Notes: a model not told the origin generated them from the sequence alone. A stretch of 64,000 bases of DNA from an uncultured Flavobacteriaceae bacterium (GCA_947488435.1 CANKZG010000001.1:922308-986307), one strand, 5' to 3'. Counted from the stretch's first letter, positions 8,873 through 17,962 are shown. A program made the numbers and translations.

Positions 8873-9820
8873 CTATCGTATCGATAACATCCACGCATCT
8901 TTGGAAACCGTGCGTTTTATTTCTTTAAGATAGGTATTTGCCTCAGGAGCGTTGTTAAAAGTGGCATAGGTTACTTGATGAAATCCATGCTTGTTTATAC
9001 CAATATATTGCGCATTATAACCCTTAGCTTGTAGTTGGATCACTTTTTTTTCAGCGTTTTTACGTACTCTAAAAGCCCCTGCAATAATATGATGCTGCAC
9101 TCCAGTGTCTTTTTTTGCAATTTCTACGGTTAGCACCGGAAGTTCAAAGGGAGCAGTATTAAAAAAAGTGGCTTCCTGAATATTTTTAGAAACTTGTTCC
9201 TGCGCTTGCTCATTAACAATTTGAGTGTTTAAAAGATCTTGCTCATAAACACGATATCCTGTAAGTCCTGTAGATAAAGCCAACAACAGAATTGCTGCGT
9301 ATTTTAAATAAGGTCTCGATGAAGCAGTTTCTCGTTTTTCAGGAGTAATAATAAAAGGAATTTTCTCCTCTAAAACAGCAACTTCTTGTTTCAATTCTTC
9401 TCGTAAAACAGGTTGAGATACAAAGGATGATAATCCAAAAGAACTGGTTAAATAATTTACACTTTTCGAAGGTTGAAATAAAATCTTTTCTTCACGACTT
9501 AATTTTAAGGTACCAATGTGCGGTAATGAAATACGTTGCCCTTTATGAAGTTGCTTTTTCCATTGTTGTGCCATATCCTCAACATGATGGAGCATCTTTT
9601 CATAAGACATCGATTCAGCATCTGCCATATAAGATACTAACAAACCATCGTGCGAAGAAAGTTGTTCGTTAAAGGAGATTACTTTAGTTGGAGGTGAAAA
9701 AGAATGGGACTTTTCATCTAGAACGGCCGATTTCATTTGAGTTAAAAAAGCACCAAAGCCTGGCACAATAACACAGTTGTAACGATACAGCAATTCTCCG
9801 ATATATTGATCCAATCCCAT
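8873..9820 (-). CDS. HU-CCDC81-like and SPOR domain protein
   Basis: The product is 315 residues. The N-terminal part (about 1-130) resembles the paired HU-like/CCDC81 domains of Bacteroidota (YIGELLYRYNCVIVPGFGAF; later ISLPHIGTLKL). One transmembrane helix lies at about 172-188 (YLKYAAILLLALSTGLTGY). The C-terminal SPOR domain (about 238-315, HHIIAGAFRVRKNAEKKVIQ) binds denuded glycan strands at division sites. The topology is cytoplasmic HU-like part and periplasmic SPOR part, which suggests a link between the nucleoid or another cytoplasmic partner and septal peptidoglycan (inference). It is divergent from dprA. Confidence 0.85.
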   Translation of the reverse strand: MGLDQYIGELLYRYNCVIVPGFGAFLTQMKSAVLDEKSHSFSPPTKVISFNEQLSSHDGLLVSYMADAESMSYEKMLHHVEDMAQQWKKQLHKGQRISLPHIGTLKLSREEKILFQPSKSVNYLTSSFGLSSFVSQPVLREELKQEVAVLEEKIPFIITPEKRETASSRPYLKYAAILLLALSTGLTGYRVYEQDLLNTQIVNEQAQEQVSKNIQEATFFNTAPFELPVLTVEIAKKDTGVQHHIIAGAFRVRKNAEKKVIQLQAKGYNAQYIGINKHGFHQVTYATFNNAPEANTYLKEIKRTVSKDAWMLSIR

Positions 9821-9919
9821 AACTACAAAGATTGTAAAAAAAGGAAAATTGTAAAACCGATTCGATTACTTTTTTATTAACATTTTATTTTATGTAATTT
9901 GTAGACAAAGGAAATAAAA

Positions 9920-11029
9920 TTGCAACTTACTGAAAAAGAATTAGTTAATGTTTTAAGATTACTAAATATCCCTCATATTGGAGATAGAACAGCAAAAAAA
10001 CTTCTCGCACATTGTGGTAGTTCAACCGCAATTTTTGAAGATAAAGTGCAGCATCTTTTAAAAATCGATGGAATTGGGTCTTGGGTACTAAGGCATCTTC
10101 ATGATATTAAATATCTTAAGGCTGCTGAGGCCGAATATCGTTTTATTGAAAAGAACAATGTCAATTATTCGTATTTTATGGATAACGATTATCCATCATA
10201 CTTAAAACATTGTACAGATGGTCCCGTACTGCTTTTTAAAAAGGGGAATATGCAATTGGAAGGGCGAAAACTGATTAGCATCGTTGGTACGCGAAACATT
10301 ACTTCTTATGGAAAATCATTTTGCGAATCTCTAATTGAAGATTTGGCTCCTCTAAACCCCATTATCGTTAGCGGATTTGCATATGGTGTTGATATTTGTG
10401 CACAACGCGCTGCGCTAAAACACGGATTACAGACCATAGGTTGTCTTGCACACGGTTTAAACCAAATTTACCCTAAAGCGCATAGTAAATACAGTGCAAG
10501 TATTGAGGAAAATGGAGGATTTTATACCGAGTTTTGGAGCACATCACAGCCGGAAAGAGAACATTTTTTGAAACGGAATAGAATAATTGCTGGTCTTAGT
10601 GAGGCCACCATAGTAATAGAATCAGCGGAAAAAGGAGGGAGTCTCGTTACTGCAAATCTGGCTCATGGGTATCATCGAGATGTTTTCGCTGTGCCAGGAA
10701 GAGCAGGAGACAAACAAAGTATAGGATGTAATAATTTAATTAAGCAACAAAAAGCACATTTACTAAATTCTGCGGCCGATCTTATCTATATGTTGGGATG
10801 GGATATTGCCGAAAAAGAACTTAAACCAGTTCAAAAAGAACTTTTCGTTACGCTAAACACGACAGAAAAAACAATTTATAATTATTTAGAGCAAAAAGGT
10901 AAGCAGTTATTAGATCACATCGCTCTTGAATGTAACTTACCAATATTTAAAACATCGTCTACGCTTTTGAATCTAGAAATGAAAGGTGTTGTGAGGCCTT
11001 TACCGGGAAAATTGTTTGAAACAATTTAA
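9920..11029 (+). CDS. dprA: DNA-processing protein DprA
   Basis: The product is 369 residues. It has an N-terminal helix-hairpin-helix-like region (LNIPHIGDRTAKKLL, about 15-30), a Rossmann domain (about 100-300) with SIVGTRNITSYG, VSGFAYGVDICAQRAAL, FLKRNRIIAGLSEATIVIE and GGSLVTANLA, and a C-terminal winged-helix part. DprA loads RecA onto incoming single-stranded DNA during natural transformation and protects that DNA. The start is TTG; there is no ATG in frame nearby, and the next residues match the family N-terminus. Its presence implies, but does not prove, competence for DNA uptake. Confidence 0.95.
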   Translation: MQLTEKELVNVLRLLNIPHIGDRTAKKLLAHCGSSTAIFEDKVQHLLKIDGIGSWVLRHLHDIKYLKAAEAEYRFIEKNNVNYSYFMDNDYPSYLKHCTDGPVLLFKKGNMQLEGRKLISIVGTRNITSYGKSFCESLIEDLAPLNPIIVSGFAYGVDICAQRAALKHGLQTIGCLAHGLNQIYPKAHSKYSASIEENGGFYTEFWSTSQPEREHFLKRNRIIAGLSEATIVIESAEKGGSLVTANLAHGYHRDVFAVPGRAGDKQSIGCNNLIKQQKAHLLNSAADLIYMLGWDIAEKELKPVQKELFVTLNTTEKTIYNYLEQKGKQLLDHIALECNLPIFKTSSTLLNLEMKGVVRPLPGKLFETI

Positions 11030-11255
11030 ATTTTAACGAACCGATTAGTCGGTATAACGATCTTGACCCTCAAAAAAATGAATCACAAAACGAACTTCAA
11101 CGAAACAATACAACATTAGAACTGTTTTTTAGGCAACTGAACCCCCTTAAATTAATGAGCAAACCGACCAGAACGTCTATTTTTATGTTATCGGGGAAGG
11201 TGGAGTTGCAAATAGACTTTTACTTTTTATTATCTTTCAACCAAAATAAAATACC

Positions 11256-12017
11256 ATGATAAAACCGCTTTTAACAGCATTTATGCTTTGTACAGCACTC
11301 CTAAGTTTTTCACAAAAAAAGAAAGATCTTATCAATGAAATTGAAGTGTTAAAACTTCAGATAGAAAAGGCCGAAACTAAGCTTAAAGCAATTGAAAAAG
11401 CTAAAGAAATCGACCTTGAAAATGAAGACCAACGGTTTAGCTATGCCTTTGGTGTAGCCATTGGAAATAATTTAAGGACAGGAGGCTTTGATGAAACCTT
11501 GTCTTATAATGCCATTGCTACCGCCATAGAAGAAGTAATGCAGGGAAATGAGAGAATACCACTAGAAGCATGTTTAGATTATGTGCAAAACGCTTTTCAA
11601 CAAAAACAGGAGGAAGAAGCAGAAAAAAAAGCTGAGGAAGGCGCTGCTTTTTTAGCCGCAAATGGAAAAAGAGAAGGTATAGTTACCACGGCCAGTGGGT
11701 TGCAATATGAAATTATTACGAAAGGAGAGGGAGCCATTCCTAATGCCAATGATAAAATCAGTGTGCATTATACAGGAATGCTAATTGACGGGAAAGTTTT
11801 TGACAGCTCTGTAGAACGTGGAAAACCTCAAAAATTAAAAGCAAATGAGGTAATAAAGGGTTGGCAAGAAGCACTACAAAAAATGCCAGTAGGCTCTAAA
11901 TGGAAAATTTATGTTCCATACGATCTCGGGTATGGCGAACGTGGAGCAGGAGGAGGCGTAATTCCGCCATATGCAGCTTTAATCTTTGAGATGGAACTAT
12001 TGGGTATTGAAAAGTAG
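11256..12017 (+). CDS. FKBP-type peptidyl-prolyl cis-trans isomerase, exported
   Basis: The product is 253 residues: a signal peptide (about 1-19), a short coiled coil (20-50), an FKBP N-terminal dimerisation domain (about 55-125) and a C-terminal FKBP domain (about 140-253). The FKBP core shows ISVHYTGMLIDGKVFDSS, IKGWQEALQKMPVGSKW and YGERGAGGGVIPPYAALIF, with the Tyr, Asp and Trp of the pocket. It resembles FkpA/Mip and probably folds outer-membrane or secreted proteins in the periplasm. It is monocistronic; the 226-base region before it holds a short ACCGA/TCGGT hairpin just after dprA and a possible TATCTTTC -7 box. Confidence 0.93.
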   Translation: MIKPLLTAFMLCTALLSFSQKKKDLINEIEVLKLQIEKAETKLKAIEKAKEIDLENEDQRFSYAFGVAIGNNLRTGGFDETLSYNAIATAIEEVMQGNERIPLEACLDYVQNAFQQKQEEEAEKKAEEGAAFLAANGKREGIVTTASGLQYEIITKGEGAIPNANDKISVHYTGMLIDGKVFDSSVERGKPQKLKANEVIKGWQEALQKMPVGSKWKIYVPYDLGYGERGAGGGVIPPYAALIFEMELLGIEK

Positions 12018-12079
12018 TAGCTAACAACGTTAAAGGTGATATTTAATAAAAATAGACAGACAGTAAGGTTATAATTGAA

Positions 12080-13048
12080 CTAGTAACCGATTTTAGTACG
12101 AACACGATGTAATACTTCAGAGGCGACTTTATCTGCTTTTTCTGCACCAAGCGCCAACGCCTCATCTATCTCATCTAAATGTTCCATATAATATGAAAAT
12201 CGCTCTCTTGCTGCTCCAAACTTTGCAAGAAGTAGTTCGTACAAAGCCTGTTTTGCATGACCATACCCATAATTTCCTCCGGTATAATTGTCTCGCATTT
12301 GTTCAATTTCTTCCGGATCAGCTAAAAGTTTATACAAAGCAAAAACATGATCCGTATCAGGATCTTTTGGATCCTCCAAAGGAGTGCTGTCGGTTACAAT
12401 ACCCATTACCTGTTTTCGTAATTTTTTATCTGTCACAAAAATATCGATGATATTGCCTTTACTTTTGCTCATTTTAGCACCATCAGTACCAGGAACATAC
12501 ATCGTATTCTGCTGAATTTTAGCCTCGGGAAGCACAAAAGTCTCTCCGAATTGTGCATGAAATCGAGAAGCTACATCTCTGGTCATTTCTAAATGTTGTT
12601 GTTGATCCTTTCCCACAGGAACTTGATGCGCATCATACAACAAAATATCTGCTGCCATTAGCATAGGATAGGTAAATAAACCTGAATTAACATCTTCCAG
12701 GCGATCAGCCTTATCTTTAAAAGAATGTGCTAGTGTAAGTCTTTGATATGGAAAAAAACAACTTAAATACCACGCTAACTCTGAAACCTTTGGCACGTCA
12801 CTCTGGCGATAAAAAACAGTTTTCTCGATATCCAAACCAAAAGCTAACCACGTAGCGGCTGTGGCATAGGTGTTTTTGCGGAGTTCTACTCCATTTTTTA
12901 TCTGCGTTAGCGAATGCATGTCAGCAATAAAAAGGAAAGACTCGTTGTTCGGATCTTTTGCCATGGAAATAGCGGGCATTATCGCCCCAAGGATATTTCC
13001 CAAATGAGGAGTTCCTGTACTCTGAATTCCTGTTAAAATTCGTGCCAT
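12080..13048 (-). CDS. trpS: tryptophan--tRNA ligase
   Basis: The product is 322 residues, the normal size of bacterial TrpRS. The class I signatures are visible: the HIGH-like motif in TGTPHLGNILGA near the N-terminus and KMSKS in GAKMSKSKGNIID at about residue 200. It charges tRNA-Trp in the cytoplasm. The promoter -7 box TACCTTTG lies on the minus strand at 13069-13076, about 20 bases before the ATG. It is convergent with the FKBP gene and divergent from plsC. Confidence 0.97.
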   Translation of the reverse strand: MARILTGIQSTGTPHLGNILGAIMPAISMAKDPNNESFLFIADMHSLTQIKNGVELRKNTYATAATWLAFGLDIEKTVFYRQSDVPKVSELAWYLSCFFPYQRLTLAHSFKDKADRLEDVNSGLFTYPMLMAADILLYDAHQVPVGKDQQQHLEMTRDVASRFHAQFGETFVLPEAKIQQNTMYVPGTDGAKMSKSKGNIIDIFVTDKKLRKQVMGIVTDSTPLEDPKDPDTDHVFALYKLLADPEEIEQMRDNYTGGNYGYGHAKQALYELLLAKFGAARERFSYYMEHLDEIDEALALGAEKADKVASEVLHRVRTKIGY

Positions 13049-13183
13049 TTATCAAATTATATAAGGCACAAAGGTAAAGGAAATCCAAAAATATAAGGAT
13101 AATTCATCCACTAAGATTACAAAAGAACACGATGGTATGCATTTTAAAGTTTATTATAAATTATAAACTCAATCATAAATTCC

Positions 13184-13191
13184 TATTTTTG
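13184..13191 (+). promoter_or_regulatory. -7 box (TATTTTTG) directly before the acyltransferase gene
   Basis: TATTTTTG is a full match to TAnnTTTG and ends only 5 bases before the ATG. A transcript starting the usual 5-8 bases after the box would have almost no 5' leader. No clear -33 TTG is present at 19-22 bases, which weakens the call. Confidence 0.4.
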
Positions 13192-13196
13192 ATTCT

Positions 13197-13943
13197 ATGG
13201 TTCGTTTTCTTCAAAGAACAGGTAGTGGGTTGTACCATATTTGGTTCTATATCGTTGTTGCAATCCCTATTTTTATATTTTTCCCCTTATTGCTTCTTTT
13301 TTCTGCTTCCGAAAAATGGTACCCCTATTTTTTTTGGCTTGCGCGTAATATTTGGGCAAGCTTTGTGCTAATTGCCATGGGGTGTTATGTAAAAATTGAA
13401 AGGAAACAGGAAATTATAAATGGAAAAAGCTATATGCTAATTGCCAATCATACGAGTATGTTGGATATTATGGTGATGCTTAGAGCTAGTAAAAACCCCT
13501 TTGTTTTTGTTGGAAAGAAGGAATTGGTTAAAATTCCTATTTTCGGCTTCTTTTATAAGCGTGTATGTATTTTGGTAGATCGTGAGGATAACAAAAGTAG
13601 AGTGGGGGTGTATCGAAGAGCTCAACGCCGATTAAATCAAGGGTTGAGTATCTGTATTTTTCCAGAAGGGGGAGTCCCTGAAGAAGATGTGCTATTAGAT
13701 AGCTTTAAAAAAGGAGCGTTTTCTATGGCAATTGACCATAAAATACCGATCGTTCCAATGACATTTTATGATAACAAAAAGCGGATGCCGTTTTCTTTAG
13801 ATAAAGGTTATCCGGGAATTAGTAGAGTGAAAGTACATCGTTTTGTAGCGACACAAAATTTGGAAGAATCGGATAAAGATAACATTCGCGAAGAATTACG
13901 AACGCTAATCCTAGAAGATTTAAAAAAGAATATTAACGCATAA
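13197..13943 (+). CDS. plsC: 1-acyl-sn-glycerol-3-phosphate acyltransferase
   Basis: The product is 248 residues. Two N-terminal hydrophobic segments (about 12-40 and 46-64) are followed by the PlsC acyltransferase domain with the catalytic NHTSMLD (HX4D) near residue 82, VGKKELVKIPIFG, and FPEGG near 155. It acylates lysophosphatidic acid to phosphatidic acid in phospholipid synthesis at the inner membrane. The start codon is the first ATG giving the full membrane anchor. The gene is convergent with the barrel-protein gene and is followed by a hairpin whose T-tract serves the opposite strand. Confidence 0.92.
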   Translation: MVRFLQRTGSGLYHIWFYIVVAIPIFIFFPLLLLFSASEKWYPYFFWLARNIWASFVLIAMGCYVKIERKQEIINGKSYMLIANHTSMLDIMVMLRASKNPFVFVGKKELVKIPIFGFFYKRVCILVDREDNKSRVGVYRRAQRRLNQGLSICIFPEGGVPEEDVLLDSFKKGAFSMAIDHKIPIVPMTFYDNKKRMPFSLDKGYPGISRVKVHRFVATQNLEESDKDNIREELRTLILEDLKKNINA

Positions 13944-13970
13944 AAAAACACCCTGCATACTTGCAGGGTG
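13942..13970 (-). terminator. intrinsic terminator of the sigma/barrel-protein operon
   Basis: CACCCTGC (13949-13956) pairs with GCAGGGTG (13963-13970) around a 6-base loop. On the minus strand the stem is followed by a run of seven T (13942-13948). It lies 48 bases past the stop of the minus-strand gene. Confidence 0.85.
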
Positions 13971-14017
13971 CTTAAGGCGTTATTGCCGAGTGGCAACAAC
14001 TAACCCAACCAACTTCT

Positions 14018-15556
14018 TTAAAACTTATAACTAAGTCCGCTATAAACACCGACAGAATAGGGTCTAAATGTTCCCGAAGTTTCTGAAAATGTATTTAACT
14101 GATATTTAAATACGGGTTCTATATTTAAACGTGCTCTTTTAGAAAATTTATAGTTAAATCCTACACCAATATTTGTGCTAAAATTTAGATTGTTAATATT
14201 ATTAGCTTCTCCAATTTCTGTAACAAGGCCATTAGATTCTAATGCAATGGAATTATTTAACAAAAAGAGGGAACTTATACCTCCGGTAAGGTGTACTCCA
14301 ATTTTACGATCTAATAGCTTGTAATTCACCTCCAATGGCACTTCAATATACCCGAATTGTTGCACCATTCTGCCGTCTAGTGAAGGTGTGGCACCGAAAA
14401 CATCGGAAACGGAATTTGCAGCATCTGCCAATGCTAAACTTTCTGCATTATTGCTGGTAGCTTTACTTTGTACTACTAAATTTCGGGAAGAGCTGCTATA
14501 CGTAATATTATCAATGATCTCATTGGTAGAATTACTGAGGGATGCAGAAAATAAAATATCGTTAGTGGTAAATCCAAAATCAACTTTATGAACTCCAGAT
14601 CGAACACTTAATTTTTTCCCTATTTCATATGCCACATTTACGCCATAACTTAGATTGGTGTTTCCAGATTTTGAATTGGGGACGAAACTGGAATGAATAG
14701 GAGATCCTTCTCCAATAGCATTAAAAAACACAGGGGCTACGCTTGGTCCTACCGACCATCTGTTTTTTAAGCTATTTTCTACTTCCGCGTCTAAAGCAGC
14801 TTGATCTTCAATCTCTTCATAAAGGGATTTTTTAGTATCGGTCAGATCTTCCACTTTATCGGTTACTGCAGCAATGCCTTCTAACGCGTTTTCTTTTTTA
14901 GAATTTATACTATCATCTTTTTCTTTAGTAGTTACCGCAGAAGCTATTGTTTCATCAGAAACACGGTTACTTTTTCGAAGAGTTTCTTGTAAATCTTTGT
15001 CACCCGCCTGATTAGGGGAATCAGCAAGAGCTATTTCGCTTTTTCTGGAAGCAGGAGGTACTTCTTTAGTTTTATCAACTGCTGCAATTTCCGTTTTTTT
15101 AGCTTGAGAAGTGCCCAAACCTACATTCTTGGTTTTAGGTGAAGTTGCTGTGACGTTTGAAGATTTTGAAGTTTTGTTTTCTAGAAGTTCAGACTCGGGA
15201 ACTTCTACAATAGCCTCCTGCTGCATCATGGTAGAATCCAACTCAAATGAGGTTTCATTCTTATTTGACACATTTGATTCGGAATCCGTTGCTTTTACTT
15301 CAGAATCTGTATCTACAACCGAAGGAGAAGATGTATTCATATCCGTATCATCAGATTCAAAAGGTGTTAAAACATAAAATAGTAGTGCTAAAGCTGCTGC
15401 AGCCCCACCAAGTTTCCACCAAATTGGAAATACACGGCGTTTTCTTTTCTTTTTATCCAAAGAAGCTTCAATAGCGGTCCAAACCTTATCATCAGGTACC
15501 TCCTTGAAGTCTTTTAGCTGCTCTTTAAAGAGCTGATCAATATTTTTCTTATCCAT
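14018..15556 (-). CDS. anti-sigma-like N-terminus joined to an outer-membrane beta-barrel-like domain
   Basis: The product is 512 residues. Residues 1-43 are a charged cytoplasmic region (LFKEQLKDFKEVPDDKVWTA) like those of Bacteroidota sigma-factor-linked proteins. A single membrane helix (about 45-65, WWKLGGAAAALALLFYVL) follows. Residues 66-265 are a Ser/Thr/Glu-rich disordered linker. Residues 266-512 look like a small outer-membrane barrel with alternating strands and a terminal aromatic (SVGVYSGLSYKF). There is no cleavable signal peptide. The ECF sigma gene ends 11 bases upstream, so it is probably that factor's membrane regulator. How the C-terminal part is placed is unclear. Confidence 0.75.
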   Translation of the reverse strand: MDKKNIDQLFKEQLKDFKEVPDDKVWTAIEASLDKKKRKRRVFPIWWKLGGAAAALALLFYVLTPFESDDTDMNTSSPSVVDTDSEVKATDSESNVSNKNETSFELDSTMMQQEAIVEVPESELLENKTSKSSNVTATSPKTKNVGLGTSQAKKTEIAAVDKTKEVPPASRKSEIALADSPNQAGDKDLQETLRKSNRVSDETIASAVTTKEKDDSINSKKENALEGIAAVTDKVEDLTDTKKSLYEEIEDQAALDAEVENSLKNRWSVGPSVAPVFFNAIGEGSPIHSSFVPNSKSGNTNLSYGVNVAYEIGKKLSVRSGVHKVDFGFTTNDILFSASLSNSTNEIIDNITYSSSSRNLVVQSKATSNNAESLALADAANSVSDVFGATPSLDGRMVQQFGYIEVPLEVNYKLLDRKIGVHLTGGISSLFLLNNSIALESNGLVTEIGEANNINNLNFSTNIGVGFNYKFSKRARLNIEPVFKYQLNTFSETSGTFRPYSVGVYSGLSYKF

Positions 15557-15567
15557 GTTGCATGGTA

Positions 15568-16098
15568 TTATGCAATATTTATATTTTCTTTTTCAATTTT
15601 TTGCTTCAAGATTAACCTTGCTCGTGCGAGATTAGATTTTGAAGTTCCGGGAGATGTTCCAAGCATCTCACTTATTTCGTTATGTGTAAATCCATCTAAC
15701 ACATATAAATTAAAAGTTAGCCGATATTTGTTTGGCAACTCTTGAATATATTTTAATAGTGTAGCAAGACCAATATCCGATTGGGAGGAACTAATATCAA
15801 TTTCATCGGGAATGTTTTCGGACACTACTGATAAGAACTCTTCCTTTCGATATTTTTGTAAAACGGTGTTTACTGTTATTCTTTTTATCCAACCTTCAAA
15901 AGAGCCTTTAAACTTAAACTGATCTATTTTGTCGAAGATGATCATAAAGCTATCATGCAAATTATCTTCAGCCTCAGTTTTATTGCGCGAGTACTTCAGG
16001 CAAAGTCCATACAATACACTTGAATATTTTGTGTAAAGTTGTCCCTGTGCCTGTCTGTTCCCTTTTTTACAATTTTTTATGAGCTCTTCTAAACTCAA
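15568..16098 (-). CDS. ECF-type RNA polymerase sigma factor
   Basis: The product is 176 residues. Region 2 is at about 10-85 (AEDNLHDSFMIIFDKIDQF, GWIKRITVNTVLQKYRK) and region 4 at about 115-165, with LPNKYRLTFNLYVLDGFTHN then EISEMLGTSPGTSKSNLARA. It is unrelated in close sequence to the ECF factor at the start of the window. The gene order sigma, then membrane-anchored barrel-like protein, with an 11-base gap, points to an operon in which the second product controls the first. A terminator after the second gene closes the unit. Confidence 0.93.
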   Translation of the reverse strand: MSLEELIKNCKKGNRQAQGQLYTKYSSVLYGLCLKYSRNKTEAEDNLHDSFMIIFDKIDQFKFKGSFEGWIKRITVNTVLQKYRKEEFLSVVSENIPDEIDISSSQSDIGLATLLKYIQELPNKYRLTFNLYVLDGFTHNEISEMLGTSPGTSKSNLARARLILKQKIEKENINIA

Positions 16099-16131
16099 AA
16101 TGTTGGTTAGATTATTATTTTGTTTGTATGC

Positions 16132-16554
16132 TTAGTTATTTACTGGAATTTCTAATTCTATAAATTCTTGCGCTCCATCACTCCCTTGACCGGTCCAAAA
16201 ACGCAACAAATAGGTTTCTTCAAATAACACAACAATGGTGAAAGTAGCTTGTACTTCTTCCCCTTCAATGATACAATCACTTAAATCAGCTAGTTCAGAA
16301 GCGGTGGCAACAATATCACGAGTGGTAACATCTGGGTTCGTTACATCAAAACCTAAAAAAAAGGTACAATCGTTGGGGCGCAAATAGGTCACCGTAATCT
16401 CGTGACTCTCATTAAAGTTAAACGATTCTGGAGCCTCCACTGCGATGGTTCGCAAGGAAACAAAATTAAAGTTGGTGTCCTCGTCCCCAATTTCACAGGA
16501 AGAGATCACAAATAATAAAGCAATTACGCTTATGAAGTAGTACAACTTCTTCAT
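16132..16554 (-). CDS. hypothetical small lipoprotein
   Basis: The product is 140 residues with a type II signal peptide; the lipobox is VISSC, Cys at about 20. The rest is a probable single Ig-like or beta-sandwich domain (HEITVTYLRPNDCTFFLGFD; EEVQATFTIVVLFEETYLLR), with two further cysteines that could form a disulfide. No family is recognised. It lies between recA and the sigma factor gene, all on the minus strand. The 33-base gap to the sigma gene could allow read-through, so co-regulation with the sigma operon is possible. Confidence 0.7.
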   Translation of the reverse strand: MKKLYYFISVIALLFVISSCEIGDEDTNFNFVSLRTIAVEAPESFNFNESHEITVTYLRPNDCTFFLGFDVTNPDVTTRDIVATASELADLSDCIIEGEEVQATFTIVVLFEETYLLRFWTGQGSDGAQEFIELEIPVNN

Positions 16555-16630
16555 AATCCTATTTTTAGTTTATAATAGAAGATGTAAATAGTATCGAAAG
16601 GTTGCGTAAAAGCTTAGAAAACCCTATTTT

Positions 16631-17638
16631 TTAGGTATCCAAGGTGCTCAGTGCTTCTTTTATTTTCCCCTCCAATTCCTCCAGTAATTCCGGATTATCC
16701 AGTAGAAGTGTTTTTACGGCATCTCTTCCCTGACCCAATTTTGTATCTCCATAACTAAACCAAGAGCCACTTTTTTTAATGATTTCGTATTCGACTCCGA
16801 TATCTAAAATTTCACCAACTTTAGAAATTCCCTCACCATACATAATATCAAACTCCGCAGTTCTAAAAGGTGGAGCGACTTTGTTTTTTACAACTTTAAC
16901 TCTTGTTTTATTTCCTTGAACCGCACCATCTGTGTTTTTGATTTGTGTAGAACGTCTGATGTCTAAACGAACTGAGGCATAAAACTTTAAGGCATTTCCT
17001 CCGGTTGTTGTTTCTGGATTCCCGAACATCACTCCAATTTTTTCGCGAAGTTGATTGATAAAGATTACGGTGCAGTTTGTTTTGCTAATTGATGAAGTTA
17101 GTTTTCGCAGTGCCTGAGACATCAAACGGGCATGTAACCCCATTTTAGAATCACCCATTTCTCCTTCAATTTCACTTTTTGGAGTTAACGCAGCCACAGA
17201 ATCTATAATAACAATATCTATCGCCCCAGAACGAATAAGATTATCAGCTATTTCTAAAGCTTGTTCGCCATGATCAGGTTGAGAAATGATAAGATTGTCA
17301 ATATCTACGCCTAAATTCTTAGCATAAAAACGATCAAATGCATGTTCGGCATCAATAAAAGCTGCGATACCATTATTTTTTTGAGCCTCAGCAATAGCAT
17401 GCAAAGTTAAGGTGGTTTTACCTGAAGATTCTGGACCATAAATTTCAATAACCCTCCCTCGAGGATAACCTCCTACACCTAAAGCAATATCTAAACCTAG
17501 AGACCCTGATGAAATCACCTCAATATCTTCAATAACACTATCCCCCATCTTCATTACAGAACCTTTGCCATAGGTTTTGTCTAGTTTGTCTAAGGTTAAT
17601 TTAAGGGCCTTTAATTTTGCATCTTTTTCAGAACTCAT
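16631..17638 (-). CDS. recA: recombinase RecA
   Basis: The product is 335 residues, slightly short for RecA because of a shorter acidic tail. The Walker A motif GPESSGKTT (about 69-77), Walker [20 protein letters not shown], loop L1/L2 regions ([36 protein letters not shown]) and the DNA-binding core are intact. RecA forms the strand-exchange filament on ssDNA and triggers LexA self-cleavage in organisms that have it. It is unlinked here to recX or cinA. With dprA about 6 kb away, the window holds two components of transformation and recombination. Confidence 0.98.
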   Translation of the reverse strand: MSSEKDAKLKALKLTLDKLDKTYGKGSVMKMGDSVIEDIEVISSGSLGLDIALGVGGYPRGRVIEIYGPESSGKTTLTLHAIAEAQKNNGIAAFIDAEHAFDRFYAKNLGVDIDNLIISQPDHGEQALEIADNLIRSGAIDIVIIDSVAALTPKSEIEGEMGDSKMGLHARLMSQALRKLTSSISKTNCTVIFINQLREKIGVMFGNPETTTGGNALKFYASVRLDIRRSTQIKNTDGAVQGNKTRVKVVKNKVAPPFRTAEFDIMYGEGISKVGEILDIGVEYEIIKKSGSWFSYGDTKLGQGRDAVKTLLLDNPELLEELEGKIKEALSTLDT

Positions 17639-17841
17639 TTGTTATCGTATTAGAAGAGCTAAATTAACATTTCTTTTTGCATATAACAATGCAGACGCAA
17701 CCTTTTTGGAAAATAGACATCTATATAAAAACAATTATGTTTTTAGATAAAATATTGCTGCCAGATTTTGTCATGCGCAAAGATGGTCATCGTCCTTTTT
17801 AGTATCCTATGAAAGAGAAAAGCCAAGGAGTGACCCTTGAT
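17639..17841 (+). other. intergenic region with a possible small transcript or 21-codon ORF
   Basis: About 200 bases lie between the divergent recA and trhO genes, upstream of a strong plus-strand terminator that no annotated plus-strand gene needs. Within it, ATG at 17737 opens a 21-codon frame ending at 17802 (product MFLDKILLPDFVMRKDGHRPF). A small hairpin, CAAGG/CCTTG, lies at about 17824-17839. I cannot find a clear TAnnTTTG promoter. The terminator implies a short transcript, coding or not. Confidence 0.3.
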
Positions 17842-17871
17842 AGAGCTTTGGAATTTCCAAAGCTCTTTTTT
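17842..17871 (+). terminator. strong intrinsic terminator upstream of trhO
   Basis: AGAGCTTTGG (17842-17851) pairs perfectly with CCAAAGCTCT (17857-17866) around AATTT and is followed by five T. It points in the plus direction, but the only flanking gene upstream, recA, runs the other way. It therefore ends an unannotated short transcript. Confidence 0.8.
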
Positions 17872-17872
17872 G

Positions 17873-17905
17873 TTTGTATACATCCTTAAGATTTACGTAT
17901 TTTTG
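17873..17905 (+). promoter_or_regulatory. promoter of the trhO gene
   Basis: TTTG (17873-17876) is followed after 21 bases by TATTTTTG (17898-17905), matching TTTG-N19-21-TAnnTTTG. It begins directly after the terminator T-tract, so the terminator insulates trhO from upstream transcription. The leader would be about 50 bases. Confidence 0.65.
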
Positions 17906-17962
17906 TCTCCCATTTATCGAGAAAAATTAAAATCATTTCTTTAACTTAATTATTAGTATAGC

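Noticed and set aside
13132-13371. A plus-strand frame overlapping the start of plsC
   Set aside because: It is in another frame of a well-supported acyltransferase, starts before the promoter box, and its product is only hydrophobic low-complexity sequence.
17809-17889. A 26-codon frame starting MKEKSQGVTLDRALE
   Set aside because: It reads straight through the strong terminator hairpin and its T-tract, so it cannot be translated from a terminated transcript.
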